Shown here: in pieces, positions 53,758-63,089 of the stretch
Layout: each line of letters begins with the position of its first letter
Position numbering within the stretch: position 1 is the stretch's first letter
The notes under the pieces: generated by a model
What the model was told of the DNA's origin: nothing
The model's database searches: none
What the model saw: only the letters and a program-made list of their open reading frames with translations
Assembly (NCBI GenBank): GCA_036015235.1
Contig: CP107926.1
Coordinates: forward strand, 1,736,001-1,800,000
Reading direction: 5' to 3'
Length of the DNA: 64,000 bases
DNA from: Streptomyces sp. NBC_00433
GTDB lineage: Bacteria; Actinomycetota; Actinomycetes; Streptomycetales; Streptomycetaceae
Position numbers and translations under genes: made by a program

Positions 53758-54786
53758 TCACTTCGCGCGGTTGGACGCGACGGTCTCCCGGGCGGCGCGG
53801 ATGGACTCCTTGAGCGAGCCCATGGTGGCCAGGACCGCCGTCGGCTCGTAGCCGCAGTGGGCCATGCAGTTGGCGCAGCGGTCGTCCTTGCCGCGGCCGT
53901 ACTTGTCCCAGTCGGTCTTGTCGATCAGCTCCTGGTACGTCGGCACGTAGCCGTCCGCCATCAGGTAGCAGGGGCGCTGCCAGCCGAAGAGCGAGTAGTT
54001 GGGGATCGCCCAGGCGGTGCAGGGGAAGTCGGCCTTGCCCTCCAGGAAGTCCAGGAAGAGCGGGCTGTGGTTGAGCCGCCACTTGCGCCGGTTGCCGCCG
54101 TCGAAGGCCTTCTTGAACAGCTCCCTGGTCTGTGCCACGCCCAGGAAGTGGTCCTGGTCGGGGGCCTTCTCGTAGGCGTACGCGGGCGACAGCATCATCT
54201 CCTCGACCTTGAGGTCGTCATTGAGGAAGTTCATGACCTCGATGATCGTCTGCGGGGTGTCGGTGTTGAAGAAGGTCGAGTTGGTCGTCACCCGGAATCC
54301 GCGGCGCTGCGCTTCCTTGATCGCCGCGACCGCCTCGTCGAAGGTGCCTTCCTTGGCCACCGATTCGTCGTGCCGCTCCCGCATGCCGTCAATATGCACG
54401 GTGAACGCGAAGTAGGGCGACGGGGTGAATTTTTCGATCTTCTTACGCAGCAGCAGCGCATTGGTGCAGAGGAAGACGAATTTCTTCTTCGCCACCAGCT
54501 GGCGGACGATCTCGTCGATCTGCGGGTGCATGAGCGGCTCGCCGCCGGCGATCGACACCATGGGGGCGCCGGACTCCAGCACCGCCCCGACCGCCTGCGC
54601 CACCGGCATGCGCTGCTTGAGCACTCCCGCAGGGTGTTGGATCTTGCCGCAGCCCTCGCACGCGAGGTTGCACGCGAAAAGAGGTTCGAGCTCCACGATG
54701 AGCGGGAACTTTTCGCGCCGCCGGACCATTTTCTGTTCGAAGAGGTACGACGCGATACGGACGGTCTGACGAAGCGGCATAGCCAT
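53758..54786 (-). CDS. hpnH: Radical SAM adenosylhopane synthase HpnH
   Basis: A 342-aa radical SAM enzyme that joins the 5'-deoxyadenosyl radical to diploptene, giving adenosylhopane. The cluster motif C-x3-C-x2-C is CNLACEGC (C39, C43, C46), followed by SIAGGEPLMHP and FLCTNALLL. The C-terminal SPASM-like cysteines (CANCMAHCGYEP) fit the family. Its start directly follows the hpnG stop with no gap, so the two are coupled. Confidence 0.95.
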   Translation of the reverse strand: MAMPLRQTVRIASYLFEQKMVRRREKFPLIVELEPLFACNLACEGCGKIQHPAGVLKQRMPVAQAVGAVLESGAPMVSIAGGEPLMHPQIDEIVRQLVAKKKFVFLCTNALLLRKKIEKFTPSPYFAFTVHIDGMRERHDESVAKEGTFDEAVAAIKEAQRRGFRVTTNSTFFNTDTPQTIIEVMNFLNDDLKVEEMMLSPAYAYEKAPDQDHFLGVAQTRELFKKAFDGGNRRKWRLNHSPLFLDFLEGKADFPCTAWAIPNYSLFGWQRPCYLMADGYVPTYQELIDKTDWDKYGRGKDDRCANCMAHCGYEPTAVLATMGSLKESIRAARETVASNRAK

Positions 54787-55395
54787 CTAGCTCACCTCCG
54801 GGGGAGCAGCGGTAGTGCGGTGCCAATCGAGAAAGGCGGGTACAAGATCTCTGAGCACCCGGAATGCGATGATCCCGGTGCGAAGCGTTCCGACGCGCAC
54901 GAGTTCGTATTCGGGCGTGTCGACCACGACGCGGGCCGCGGCGATGTGCTGCGCTCCTTCTGCGAGCGCGGCACGCCGCATGGCGGCCGATTCCATGTCG
55001 ACGGCGATGGCACCCGTCGCCGCCAGTGCGGTGCGCTCTGCACCGCGTACGACATGGTCGGACTCGGCGAGGGGGCCGGTGTGCACGGTGTGCCCGGCGG
55101 CCTTCAGCGCGGCGGCGAGCGCCGGGCTGTCCTGCCCCTCGTCGGAGACCACGACGTCACCTGGCCGCATGCCGGGGGCAAGGCCCGCGCAGAAGCCGGT
55201 GGTGACGACGGCCGCACCGCGCAGCGCCGGGTCGTGCAGCGCCGTGCGGACGGCCCCCTCCGCGGCCGAGGGCCCCATGCCCGTACGGAGCACGGTGACC
55301 GGGTGTGCGGCGGCCCTGGCCGCTCCCCTGCGCAGCGCGAAGCGCTCGATGCGCAGAGCGCACACCACCAGCAGCGGTGGTCGGGTATGGCCCAC
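54787..55395 (-). CDS. hpnG: Adenosylhopane nucleosidase/phosphorylase HpnG
   Basis: A 202-aa PNP/MTAN-fold protein that removes adenine from adenosylhopane. It has TVLRTGMGPSAAEGAVRTAL (ligand-binding Gly loop), TTGFCAGLAPGMRPGDVVVSD and the purine-site segment IAVDMESAAMRRAA (Met-Glu). It is shorter than housekeeping MTA nucleosidases, as usual for HpnG. The GTG start lies 3 bp after the shc stop. Confidence 0.9.
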   Translation of the reverse strand: MGHTRPPLLVVCALRIERFALRRGAARAAAHPVTVLRTGMGPSAAEGAVRTALHDPALRGAAVVTTGFCAGLAPGMRPGDVVVSDEGQDSPALAAALKAAGHTVHTGPLAESDHVVRGAERTALAATGAIAVDMESAAMRRAALAEGAQHIAAARVVVDTPEYELVRVGTLRTGIIAFRVLRDLVPAFLDWHRTTAAPPEVS

Positions 55396-55398
55396 GAA

Positions 55399-57417
55399 CT
55401 AAGCCCCCTTTCCTGCGACTGCGGCTGCGGTGTGGCCCGCGGCACCGAAAGGCTCGCTGCGGGCATAGCGCCCGAGCGCGGTGAGCGGGAAGACCATCCG
55501 GTAGAGGTGGTAGTTGATGGAGAAGTCCCGGGGGAAGCCCGTACCGGTGAAGTAGGGCTCGTCCCACGAGCCGTCCGGCAGCTGGGTCTCGGCCAGCCAG
55601 CGCACCCCGCGCTCGACGGCCGGGGTGTCCCGGCGGCCGGCCGCGAGCAGCGCCATCAGCGCCCAGGCGGTCTGCGAGGCGGTGGAGTGCCCGCGCCCGG
55701 CCCATTCCATGTCGGAGTAGGAGCGCAGGTCCTCGCCCCAGCCGCCGTCCGCGTTCTGCACCGACTCCAGCCAGCTGACGGCCCGGCGGATCGCCGGGTG
55801 GTCGACGGGCAGGCCGGCCGCGGCCAGCGCGGGGACCGCGGAGCCGGTGCCGTAGATGTAGTTGACGCCCCAGCGGCCGAACCAGGAGCCGTTCTCCTCC
55901 TGCTCGGCCAGCAGCCAGTCGATACCGGTGCGGGCGTGCGGGTCGTTCTCGACGCCGAGGGCGGCGAGCATCTCCACCACGTGTGCGGTGACGTCGGCCG
56001 ACGGCGGGTCGATGACCTCGCCGAAGTCGCAGAAGGGCAGCCGGTTGGGGAAGGGGCTGGTGTTGTCGGCGTCGAAGGCGCCCCAGGCGCCGTTCCTGGA
56101 CTGCATGCCGACCGTCCAGCGCACCGCCCGGTCCACGGCGGTGTCCACCCTGGCCTGGTCGGGGTGGGCGACCCGGCGCAGGGCCAGTACGACCTCGGCG
56201 GTGTCGTCGATGTCGGGGTAGTTGTCGTTGTGGAATTCGAACGCCCAGCCGCCGGGGGCGAGCTGCGGCCGCTGCACGGACCAGTCGCCGGGTCGGGTGA
56301 TCTGCTCTTCGAGCATCCAGTCCGCGGCCTTGACCAGGGCAGGGTGGTCGGCGGGCAGGCCCGCGTCGGCCAGCGCGATGGCGGCCAGACAGGTGTCCCA
56401 GACCGGGGACTGGCAGGCCTCGATCATCCGGACGCCGTCCTCGGGCCATACGGCGAAACGATCCAGCGAGTCCAGGCCTGCCTTGAGCACCGGGTGTCCG
56501 AGGTCGTAGCCGAGCAGGTGCAGGGCGATCACCGAGTAGACGGCGGGCGGCTGGATGCCGCCCCAGCAGCCGTCGGCCTCCTGGCGCTCGATGATCCAGC
56601 GGGCGCAGGCGTTCATGGCGCCGCGCCGCACCGGCCGGGGGCTGAACTTGCGGTAGACGTGCAGGACCTGGTCGAGCCGCTGGAAGACGCCGTCCCAGCT
56701 GGTGATGGGCGCCCGGCGCTGCTTGGGGTTGGGCCGCTCCGGGTTGATGTGCAGCTCGTCGATGCCGAAGGGCGCGGGGCGCACCGGGCGCAGCGCGCCC
56801 ACGACGGTCAGCGGCACGATGGTCTGCCGGGCCCAGCAGCCGAAGGAGTAGATGTTCAGCGGCATCCACTTGGGCAGGTAGATGACCTCGGGCGGCAGTT
56901 CCGGCAGGTCGTCCCAGTCCCACCAGCCGAACAGGGCGAGCCAGATGCGGGTGAAGACCCGGCTGGCCGCCACCCCTCCCTCGCCGCGCGACCACTTGGC
57001 GGCCAGCGACATGTGCGCCTCGTCCGGGGAGTCCCCGGCGAGCCGCAGCGCCACGTAGGCCTCGACGGTCGCCGACAGGTCGCCAGGGCCGCCGTGGAAG
57101 GTGGGCCAGGCGCCGTCCTCGCGCTGCTGGGAGCGGATCCAGCGGGCGGAGGCCGCGGTGGTGCGGGCGTCCTGGATGCCGAGGAACTGACGCAGCAGCA
57201 GGTCCTCGGCATCCATCGTCACATTTGTTTCGAGGTCGCCTTTCCACCATCCGTCGGGGTGCTGCCGTGCCAGAAGGTGGTCTGCGGCGCGCTGCACGGC
57301 ACGCTGCGCCGCCGCCTCGGTGTCACCGGATGGAACAGGATCCGGGTCCGAGGTGCTGCTGGCCGAGGGTGTCCGGTGTGTCGGCGTACCTGGACTGCCA
57401 TCGGTCGTCGCTGTCAT
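55399..57417 (-). CDS. shc: Squalene-hopene cyclase
   Basis: A 672-aa triterpene cyclase converting squalene to hopene/hopanol at the membrane. The catalytic DxDD motif is DIDDTAEV (about residue 402), and several QW repeats are visible (QREDGAWPTFHG, QNADGGWGED, QLPDGSWDEPYFTGTGFP). The N-terminal DHLLARQHPDGWWKGDLETN is typical. AAAGGGGAAG before MTATT fixes the start over a longer frame. The first 40 residues are a Ser/Pro/Thr-rich extension. Confidence 0.96.
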   Translation of the reverse strand: MTATTDGSPGTPTHRTPSASSTSDPDPVPSGDTEAAAQRAVQRAADHLLARQHPDGWWKGDLETNVTMDAEDLLLRQFLGIQDARTTAASARWIRSQQREDGAWPTFHGGPGDLSATVEAYVALRLAGDSPDEAHMSLAAKWSRGEGGVAASRVFTRIWLALFGWWDWDDLPELPPEVIYLPKWMPLNIYSFGCWARQTIVPLTVVGALRPVRPAPFGIDELHINPERPNPKQRRAPITSWDGVFQRLDQVLHVYRKFSPRPVRRGAMNACARWIIERQEADGCWGGIQPPAVYSVIALHLLGYDLGHPVLKAGLDSLDRFAVWPEDGVRMIEACQSPVWDTCLAAIALADAGLPADHPALVKAADWMLEEQITRPGDWSVQRPQLAPGGWAFEFHNDNYPDIDDTAEVVLALRRVAHPDQARVDTAVDRAVRWTVGMQSRNGAWGAFDADNTSPFPNRLPFCDFGEVIDPPSADVTAHVVEMLAALGVENDPHARTGIDWLLAEQEENGSWFGRWGVNYIYGTGSAVPALAAAGLPVDHPAIRRAVSWLESVQNADGGWGEDLRSYSDMEWAGRGHSTASQTAWALMALLAAGRRDTPAVERGVRWLAETQLPDGSWDEPYFTGTGFPRDFSINYHLYRMVFPLTALGRYARSEPFGAAGHTAAAVAGKGA

Positions 57418-57516
57418 GGCTTCCCCTTTGCAGTTGAGACTTCTGCGGTGTTGGGGGCGGCCGTCGGCCGTCACATGCGAGGGACCGGCGACGTCAGCGC
57501 TCCACGTTGGTGTTCG

Positions 57517-58587
57517 TTACTTCTCGCGGACCACCACAAAATCCGCAAGACCTACGAGTTTACGATTAATTTCTTCCGGCATGTCCATTTTGTCCAGCGC
57601 GGCGACGGCGGTCGCGTACTGCCTCCTGGCTTCCTGCGAAGTCCATTCCCGGCCACCGGCTTCTTCGATCAACGCCGCGCGCATGGCGAACTCTTCCTCG
57701 TTGAAGGCATCGTTTTCAGGATTCTTCGCATCCGCCGCAAGCAGTTCACCCAGCCGCTCGGAAGCGGGGCCGCCGGCGGCCAGCGCGGCCACCACCGGAA
57801 GGGACTTCTTGCGCTGCCGCAGGTCGCTCCAGGTCTGCTTCCCGGTGCTCGCCGGGTCGCCCCAGATGCCCAGCAGGTCGTCCACCGCCTGGAAGGCCAG
57901 GCCGAGGTGGTAGCCGTACTCCTCCAGCGCGTCGGCGTCCGCGTCGGACGCGCCGCCGAGCACCGCGCCGATGGAGGCGGCGCAGGCCAGCAGCGAGCCG
58001 GTCTTGTTGCCCTCCATGTCCAGGCACTCCTGGACCGAGACGCGCTCCAGGTGCTCGAAGGTGATGTCCTGGGCCTGACCGTCGATCAGCTTGCGGGTGG
58101 CGGTGGTCAGCCGGCGGGTGGCCCGCCCCGCCTCCGGGGTGCCCTGCTCCAGCAGCACCTCGTTGGCCAGCGCGAAGAGCGCGTCGCCGACCAGGATCGC
58201 CTGGGCGGGGCCGTGCACCTTCCACACCGTGTCGCGGTGCCGCCGCTGCTCGTCGCCGTCGATCAGGTCGTCGTGCAGCAGCGAGAAGTTGTGCACCAGC
58301 TCCACCGCGACCGCGCCGGGGATACCGGTCTCGGCCGGGGCGCCCGCCGCCTCCGCGGTCAGCAGCGCCAGCGCGGGCCGTACGGCCTTGCCGCCGTCGC
58401 CGTCCGCGGGCTGCCCGGTCTGGTCGATCCAGCCGAAGTGGTAGGACGCCACGGTGTCCATCGGGGGTGCGAGGCGAGCTACTGCCGCGCGGAGCACTGG
58501 GGTGGTCAGGATGCGGCCGTTTTCCAGCAGCGCGATGACGCCGGCAGCGGTCACGTTCTCTCCTCTGGTTGCACCAATAGCACTCAT
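57517..58587 (-). CDS. Polyprenyl (farnesyl) diphosphate synthase
   Basis: A 356-aa trans-prenyltransferase. The first Asp-rich motif is LLHDDLIDGDEQRRH and the second FQAVDDLLGIWGD; GGKAVRPAL is the conserved GKxxR-type region. It most likely makes farnesyl diphosphate for the HpnD/C/E squalene route. Its ATG overlaps the hpnE stop (ATGA). A gap of about 100 bp follows before shc. Confidence 0.93.
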   Translation of the reverse strand: MSAIGATRGENVTAAGVIALLENGRILTTPVLRAAVARLAPPMDTVASYHFGWIDQTGQPADGDGGKAVRPALALLTAEAAGAPAETGIPGAVAVELVHNFSLLHDDLIDGDEQRRHRDTVWKVHGPAQAILVGDALFALANEVLLEQGTPEAGRATRRLTTATRKLIDGQAQDITFEHLERVSVQECLDMEGNKTGSLLACAASIGAVLGGASDADADALEEYGYHLGLAFQAVDDLLGIWGDPASTGKQTWSDLRQRKKSLPVVAALAAGGPASERLGELLAADAKNPENDAFNEEEFAMRAALIEEAGGREWTSQEARRQYATAVAALDKMDMPEEINRKLVGLADFVVVREK

Positions 58588-59993
58588 GCCGCCTCCAGGA
58601 CGCGGTTGTCGACCGGCAGGCCCAGGGCGGACAAAGCTTCGCGGGAGGCGTGCAGACCGCTGCGCACCGCGCTCTCCATGGTCGCGGGCCAGCCGGTCGC
58701 GGTCCACGCGCCGGCCAGGAACAGGCCGGGTGCGCGGGTGGCGGGGCCCGGCCGCAGCGCGCCCACCCCGGGGGTGGGCGCGAAGGTCGCGGTGCGCTCG
58801 CGGGTGACGAAGACGTCGCGGACGACGGCGTCGCGGGCGGCGGGCAGCACGCGCTCCAGCTCCGGCAGGTAGCGGTCGCGCAGCGCGGCGACCGGCAGGT
58901 CGATCTCGTCCTCGACGGCCGACTGTGACACGGCCACATACTGGCCGCCACCGGTCAGGCCGGAGCTTTCCGTACGGTCGAAGACCCACTGGACGGGGCT
59001 GCCGAGAGCCGCGAGAAACGGCTGTCGGAGCACCTGTCTGTCGTAGATCACATGCACATTGAGGATCGGGGCGGTGCCGATCCGCAACAGCTTTTCCGGA
59101 TGCTGGACAGCGCCTTCCGGCAGCAGGTCGTGGGCCTCGCGCTGCGGAACGGCCAACACCACGGTGTCCGCGCTCAGTTGCTCACCGCGGCCCGGTCCGG
59201 TCTCCAGTGCGACCTGCCAACCGCCCTCGGGGGACCGCTCGATGCCGCTGGTGCGGGTGCGCAGCAGCGTACGCACCCCCGCCGCGTCGAGCGCCTTGCG
59301 GGCGCGGCCGTCGTGCAGGTCGCCGAGCGGGGCCGAGGCCCAGCCGATGTCGGCGGCGCCGGGGTCGGTCAGCAGGCCGGTCTTGAAGACCATCGCGGCG
59401 AGGCCGAGCGAGGAGTGCGCGGCGGTGGCATTGAGCGTCGCCACGCCGACCAGGTCCCACAGCGCCTCGATGGTGCGGGGGGACTGCCCGCGGCCGGCCA
59501 GCCAGCTGCCGAAGTCGATGTCGTCCAGGGCCGGGTCGGCCAGGTCCAGGGCGCGCAGCGCCAGGGCGGCGCGGCCGACCGAGGCGCGCTCGCGCAGCGA
59601 CAGGTGCGGATAGCGGGCGAGGGAAGCGGCCAGGTGCAGCGGCACCGGGAGGCCCGTCCTGCCCAGCCGGCCGGTCCTGCCGGTGTTCGCGTCGACCACG
59701 GGCACGTCGAGGCGGTCCTGCAGGGTGACCAGGTCGCGGGCGGCGATCCGGTCGAGGAACCACTGGTAGGCGGTGCAGCAGCGCAGGAAGACATGCTGGC
59801 CGTTGTCGACGGTCAGGTCGCCGCGCTTGAAGGAGAAGGCCAGGCCGCCCAGCCGGGGGCGGGCCTCGGCGAGGGTGACCCGCAGCCCGGCACGGGCCAG
59901 TTCGAGCGCGGCGGTGATGCCGGCCAGGCCGCCGCCGACGACCACGGCGGTGCGGTCGGGCGCCTGCGGCGATCCGTCCTGCGACCTCGTCAT
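58584..59993 (-). CDS. hpnE: Squalene-forming FAD oxidoreductase HpnE
   Basis: A 469-aa amine-oxidase-like flavoprotein that reduces hydroxysqualene to squalene. FAD binding is shown by VVVGGGLAGITAALELARAGLRVTLAEARPRLGG and the C-terminal GLFLAGAWTATGWPATMESAVRSG. TVDNGQHVFLRCCTAYQWFL is characteristic for HpnE. GAGGGGAGGG before the ATG at 59993 decides the start over a frame running 208 codons further upstream. Confidence 0.94.
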   Translation of the reverse strand: MTRSQDGSPQAPDRTAVVVGGGLAGITAALELARAGLRVTLAEARPRLGGLAFSFKRGDLTVDNGQHVFLRCCTAYQWFLDRIAARDLVTLQDRLDVPVVDANTGRTGRLGRTGLPVPLHLAASLARYPHLSLRERASVGRAALALRALDLADPALDDIDFGSWLAGRGQSPRTIEALWDLVGVATLNATAAHSSLGLAAMVFKTGLLTDPGAADIGWASAPLGDLHDGRARKALDAAGVRTLLRTRTSGIERSPEGGWQVALETGPGRGEQLSADTVVLAVPQREAHDLLPEGAVQHPEKLLRIGTAPILNVHVIYDRQVLRQPFLAALGSPVQWVFDRTESSGLTGGGQYVAVSQSAVEDEIDLPVAALRDRYLPELERVLPAARDAVVRDVFVTRERTATFAPTPGVGALRPGPATRAPGLFLAGAWTATGWPATMESAVRSGLHASREALSALGLPVDNRVLEAA

Positions 59994-60153
59994 TCGCCCT
60001 CCCCTCGGTCCGGGCGCCGCGAACCGCGCGGCGCTGTCGCGGGAAGTGACGCGGTGCACGGGTACGGGGTTGCCTGATGCCGGGGGTGGCGCGTCCGGTG
60101 ACGGTTCGACTGCCGTGCCGCGTGCCGTGGACCCGCGCCCTCGCGGGTGGGTC

Positions 60154-61098
60154 TCACGTGTCCTCCCGGGGGCTGCGGGCGGTGCGGCGCGCGTCCAGGC
60201 CTGCCAGGCCGCGGATCGCGACGTAGGCCTTCTGGTGGCCGGGCAGTGACACCCGGCCGCGCAGGACGGCGTCGGGGTCGGCGGCGATCCGGTCGAGCAG
60301 CCGGCGGTAGATGCCGGCCATGGCGGCCACGCAGGCCCCGCTGCGCCGGTCCAGCATCGGCAGCAGCCGGTAGCCGGTGGCGAAGAGGCTGCGGGCCCGG
60401 CGCACCTCGAATTCCACCAGTCCGGCGAAATCCGATCCGGGCGGTGCGGTGTCGCTGTGGAATCCGGCGGCGCAGCCGAATTTCGCGAGGTCCTGGGCGG
60501 GCAGATAGGTCCGTCCGTTGCCGGCGTCCTCGCGGACGTCGCGCAGGATGTTGGTGAGTTGCAGGGCAAGGCCGAGCGTGTCGGCATATTCGGCGGCACG
60601 TGCATGATCGTGCCCATTCACGGTGCCGAACACGCCAAGCGAGAGCCGTCCGATGGCGCCGGCGACACAGCGGCAGTAAACCGCCAGGTCGTCCCAGGTC
60701 TCGTAAGTCTCGCCCCGAACATCCATCAGAACACCGTCGATGAGTTCGTCCAGGCCTTCGAGCGGAAGGGGGAATACCCGGGCGGAGTCGGCGAGCGCGA
60801 CGGCCACCGGATCGGTGTCGTCCTCGCGGATCTCGCCGTTCCTCACCCGGGTGAGCAGCTGCCGGGTGGCGTCGAGCCGTACCGCTTTCTCCGCGGGCGC
60901 GAGATCACCGTCGCCGATGTCGTCGACGCGCCGGGAGAACGCGTAGAGAGCCGACATGGCCTGCCGTTTGGCGGTGGGCAGCAGGCGGATGCCGTACGCG
61001 AAGTTGCGGGCCTCGTGGCCGGTCACGGTCTCGCAGTACCTGTATGCGGCAAGGACCGGTCCGGACGTGTGGGCGGAACCGTTCACGGTCCGGCTCAC
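60154..61098 (-). CDS. hpnD: Presqualene diphosphate synthase HpnD
   Basis: A 314-aa trans-isoprenyl diphosphate head-to-head synthase. The first Asp-rich motif is RRVDDIGDGD and the second NILRDVREDAGNGRTYLP. It also has FAYGIRLLPTAKRQAMSALYAF. It condenses two farnesyl diphosphates to presqualene diphosphate, the first dedicated step. Its GTG overlaps the hpnC stop (GTGA). Confidence 0.95.
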   Translation of the reverse strand: MSRTVNGSAHTSGPVLAAYRYCETVTGHEARNFAYGIRLLPTAKRQAMSALYAFSRRVDDIGDGDLAPAEKAVRLDATRQLLTRVRNGEIREDDTDPVAVALADSARVFPLPLEGLDELIDGVLMDVRGETYETWDDLAVYCRCVAGAIGRLSLGVFGTVNGHDHARAAEYADTLGLALQLTNILRDVREDAGNGRTYLPAQDLAKFGCAAGFHSDTAPPGSDFAGLVEFEVRRARSLFATGYRLLPMLDRRSGACVAAMAGIYRRLLDRIAADPDAVLRGRVSLPGHQKAYVAIRGLAGLDARRTARSPREDT

Positions 61099-61982
61099 CC
61101 CTTTCTTCGCAATGTCGACCCCACTTCGCGCAGCAGGCCGCTCTTGGTGGCTTTGGGCGAACCCGCCAGGACATCGAATCCGGCACGTTCGACCGACGCC
61201 AGCGCCGCGCGCCCACCGCCGACGAATCCCGCGAGCAGCAGCCGAAGCCTGCCACGGACGCTACCCACCAGGGGGGTACCTTCATTCAACAGCTCGCGGG
61301 CGCGTTCGGCCTCGAACGCGACCAGTGCCTTGACCTGCGGGCCCGCCTGCGGTGCTGCCAGGTCGGCCTCATCCACCGCGTAGCGTTTCATGTCCTCCGC
61401 CGGCAGATACACCCGGTCCCTCGCAAGGTCCTCCGCGACGTCCTGCAGGTGCTCGACGATCTGCAGCGCGGTGCACACCGCGTCGGAGCGGCGGACCCGC
61501 TCCGGCGTCGAGGTGCCGGTGATCGACAGCACCAGCCGGCCGACCGGGTTCGCCGACAGCTCGCAGTACGCGAGCAGGTCGTCGTAGGTCCCGTAGCGGG
61601 CCACGTGCTGGTCCTGGCGGTTGGCCGCGATCAGTCCGAGGAAGGGGTCGGGGGTCAGCTCGCGGCGGCGGACGGTGGGCTGCAGGGCGAGCAGCAGCGG
61701 GTGGCTCGGGGTGCCGTCGAAGACCCGCCGCAGATCCGCCTCGAAGGCGTCCAGCATCGCGACGCGGTCGCCGGCCGCCGCCGGGTCCAGGCCCAGGCGC
61801 ACCGCGTCGTCGCGGCCGCCGCCGGCCAGGTCGCCGTCGCCGATGTCGTCCACCAGCCGGGCGAATCCGTAGACGGCCATCAGGTCCTGCCGCCACGCAC
61901 GCGGCAGGAAGACCGGGGCCACCGGGAAGTTCTCGCGCGCGGCCTTGTCCAGCACGGCCCGGGACGTGTCGTCCCCGGTCAC
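61095..61982 (-). CDS. hpnC: Hydroxysqualene synthase HpnC
   Basis: A 295-aa paralogue of HpnD. Asp-rich motifs are RLVDDIGDGDLAGGG and EHLQDVAEDLARDRVYLP. ENFPVAPVFLPRAWRQDLMAVYGFAR is the typical start. It converts presqualene diphosphate to hydroxysqualene. It is the first gene of the minus-strand hopanoid operon, so the operon promoter should lie in 61983-62222. A 21-codon open frame overlaps its GTG start. Confidence 0.94.
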   Translation of the reverse strand: MTGDDTSRAVLDKAARENFPVAPVFLPRAWRQDLMAVYGFARLVDDIGDGDLAGGGRDDAVRLGLDPAAAGDRVAMLDAFEADLRRVFDGTPSHPLLLALQPTVRRRELTPDPFLGLIAANRQDQHVARYGTYDDLLAYCELSANPVGRLVLSITGTSTPERVRRSDAVCTALQIVEHLQDVAEDLARDRVYLPAEDMKRYAVDEADLAAPQAGPQVKALVAFEAERARELLNEGTPLVGSVRGRLRLLLAGFVGGGRAALASVERAGFDVLAGSPKATKSGLLREVGSTLRRKG

Positions 61983-62044
61983 CGCGAGCTGCCCGGCGCA
62001 CCGGCGGGATACGTGCCCCGGAGCAGGATGGTCCCGTTCGTCAT
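61979..62044 (-). CDS. Possible 21-aa leader peptide upstream of hpnC
   Basis: An ATG at 62044 opens a frame of 21 codons (MTNGTILLRGTYPAGAPGSS, ending with Arg). Its TGA overlaps the hpnC GTG start. No strong ribosome binding site is visible. It may be chance or a coupled leader for the operon. Confidence 0.25.
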   Translation of the reverse strand: MTNGTILLRGTYPAGAPGSSR

Positions 62045-62222
62045 GGCCGCCACATCCCCCGTTCTACACCGCCCGGTCGGATCTTCCCATTTCGGACACG
62101 CCGCCGCGCCGGGCGTCGCACACCCGGTATCGATCATCAGAGGGCTCCCAGCACCGGTACAGCTTACGTCGGGCCACTGTCAGGCGTGCGCCGGGGGCGC
62201 GCAGGAGGCACGCGGGACAGCG

Positions 62223-62257
62223 CGCGGCCCCCGCCGGATGCTCCGGTGGGGGCCGCG
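62223..62257 (-). terminator. Terminator-like hairpin after the exporter ATPase gene
   Basis: A 16-bp stem with one G-T pair (62223-62238 with 62242-62257) and a 3-base loop lies 26 bp past the ATPase stop, in front of the hopanoid operon promoter region. Confidence 0.7.
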
Positions 62258-62282
62258 GTCGTGTCCGACGCCGGGGCGGCGG

Positions 62283-63089
62283 CTACTTGGTGTGCTTCTC
62301 GTAGGCCTTGATGACCTCGTCGGTCGGGCCGTCCATGAGCAGCTCGCCCTTCTCCAGCCACACCACCCGGTCGCAGGTGTCGCGGATGGAGTTGTTGTTG
62401 TGGCTGACCAGGAAGACCGTGCCGGCCTCCTTGCGCAGCTCGCGGATCCGCGCCTCGGAGCGCCGCTGGAAGGCCCGGTCGCCGGTGGCCAGGGCCTCGT
62501 CGATCATCAGCACGTCGTGGTTCTTGGCCGCCGCGATCGAGAACCGCAGCCGGGCCGCCATGCCGGAGGAGTACGTGCGCATCGGCAGCGAGATGAAGTC
62601 GCCCTTCTCGTTGATCCCCGAGAAGTCGACGATCCCCTGGTACCGCCCGCGCACCTCCTCCTGCGACATGCCCATCGCCAGACCGCCGAGCAGCACGTTG
62701 GTGGCGCCGGTCAGGTCGTTCATCAGCGCCGCGTTCACGCCCAGCAGCGACGGCTGGCCGTCGGTGTAGATCCTGCCGCTCTCGGGCGGCAGGAGGCCGG
62801 CGATGGCCCGCAGGATGGTGGACTTGCCCGAGCCGTTGGAGCCGATGATGCCGATCGCCTCACCGCGGTAGGCGGTGAAGGTCACCCCCCGCACCGCGTG
62901 CACCCGGCGTACGTTCGGCGTGCCGCGGCGCAGCAGGAGGCGGCCGAGGGCCGCGGTGGCGCTGCCCTTGCCGGTGCCCGCGCCGTAGACCTTGTAGACG
63001 ATGTGGACGTCGTCCACGATCACGGTCGGGATGCGGGCGTCGGCGGTCTGCGCAGGTGTTTCCACGGACTGCTGCTCAGCCACGGCCAT
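62283..63089 (-). CDS. Teichoic acid/polysaccharide ABC exporter ATPase (TagH/Wzt-like)
   Basis: A 268-aa ATPase. IVDDVHIVYKVYG and an insert before RRVHAVRGVTFTAYRGEAIGIIGSNGSGKSTILRAIAGLL (Walker A GSNGSGKS) are typical of the TagH/RfbE group. The signature is YSSGMAARLRFSIAAAKNHDVLMIDEAL (Walker B) with H-loop FLVSHNNNSI. It has no C-terminal carbohydrate-binding domain. It overlaps the permease gene by 14 bp. Likely it powers export of a cell-wall glycopolymer. Confidence 0.93.
   Translation of the reverse strand: MAVAEQQSVETPAQTADARIPTVIVDDVHIVYKVYGAGTGKGSATAALGRLLLRRGTPNVRRVHAVRGVTFTAYRGEAIGIIGSNGSGKSTILRAIAGLLPPESGRIYTDGQPSLLGVNAALMNDLTGATNVLLGGLAMGMSQEEVRGRYQGIVDFSGINEKGDFISLPMRTYSSGMAARLRFSIAAAKNHDVLMIDEALATGDRAFQRRSEARIRELRKEAGTVFLVSHNNNSIRDTCDRVVWLEKGELLMDGPTDEVIKAYEKHTK

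Noticed and set aside
51973..58872. Very long plus-strand open frame (about 2300 codons) opposite the hopanoid genes
   Set aside because: It is a shadow of GC-rich genes on the other strand: low-complexity Arg/Gly/Val composition, no domain, and well-identified dxs, hpnH, hpnG, shc and prenyl synthase genes lie opposite.
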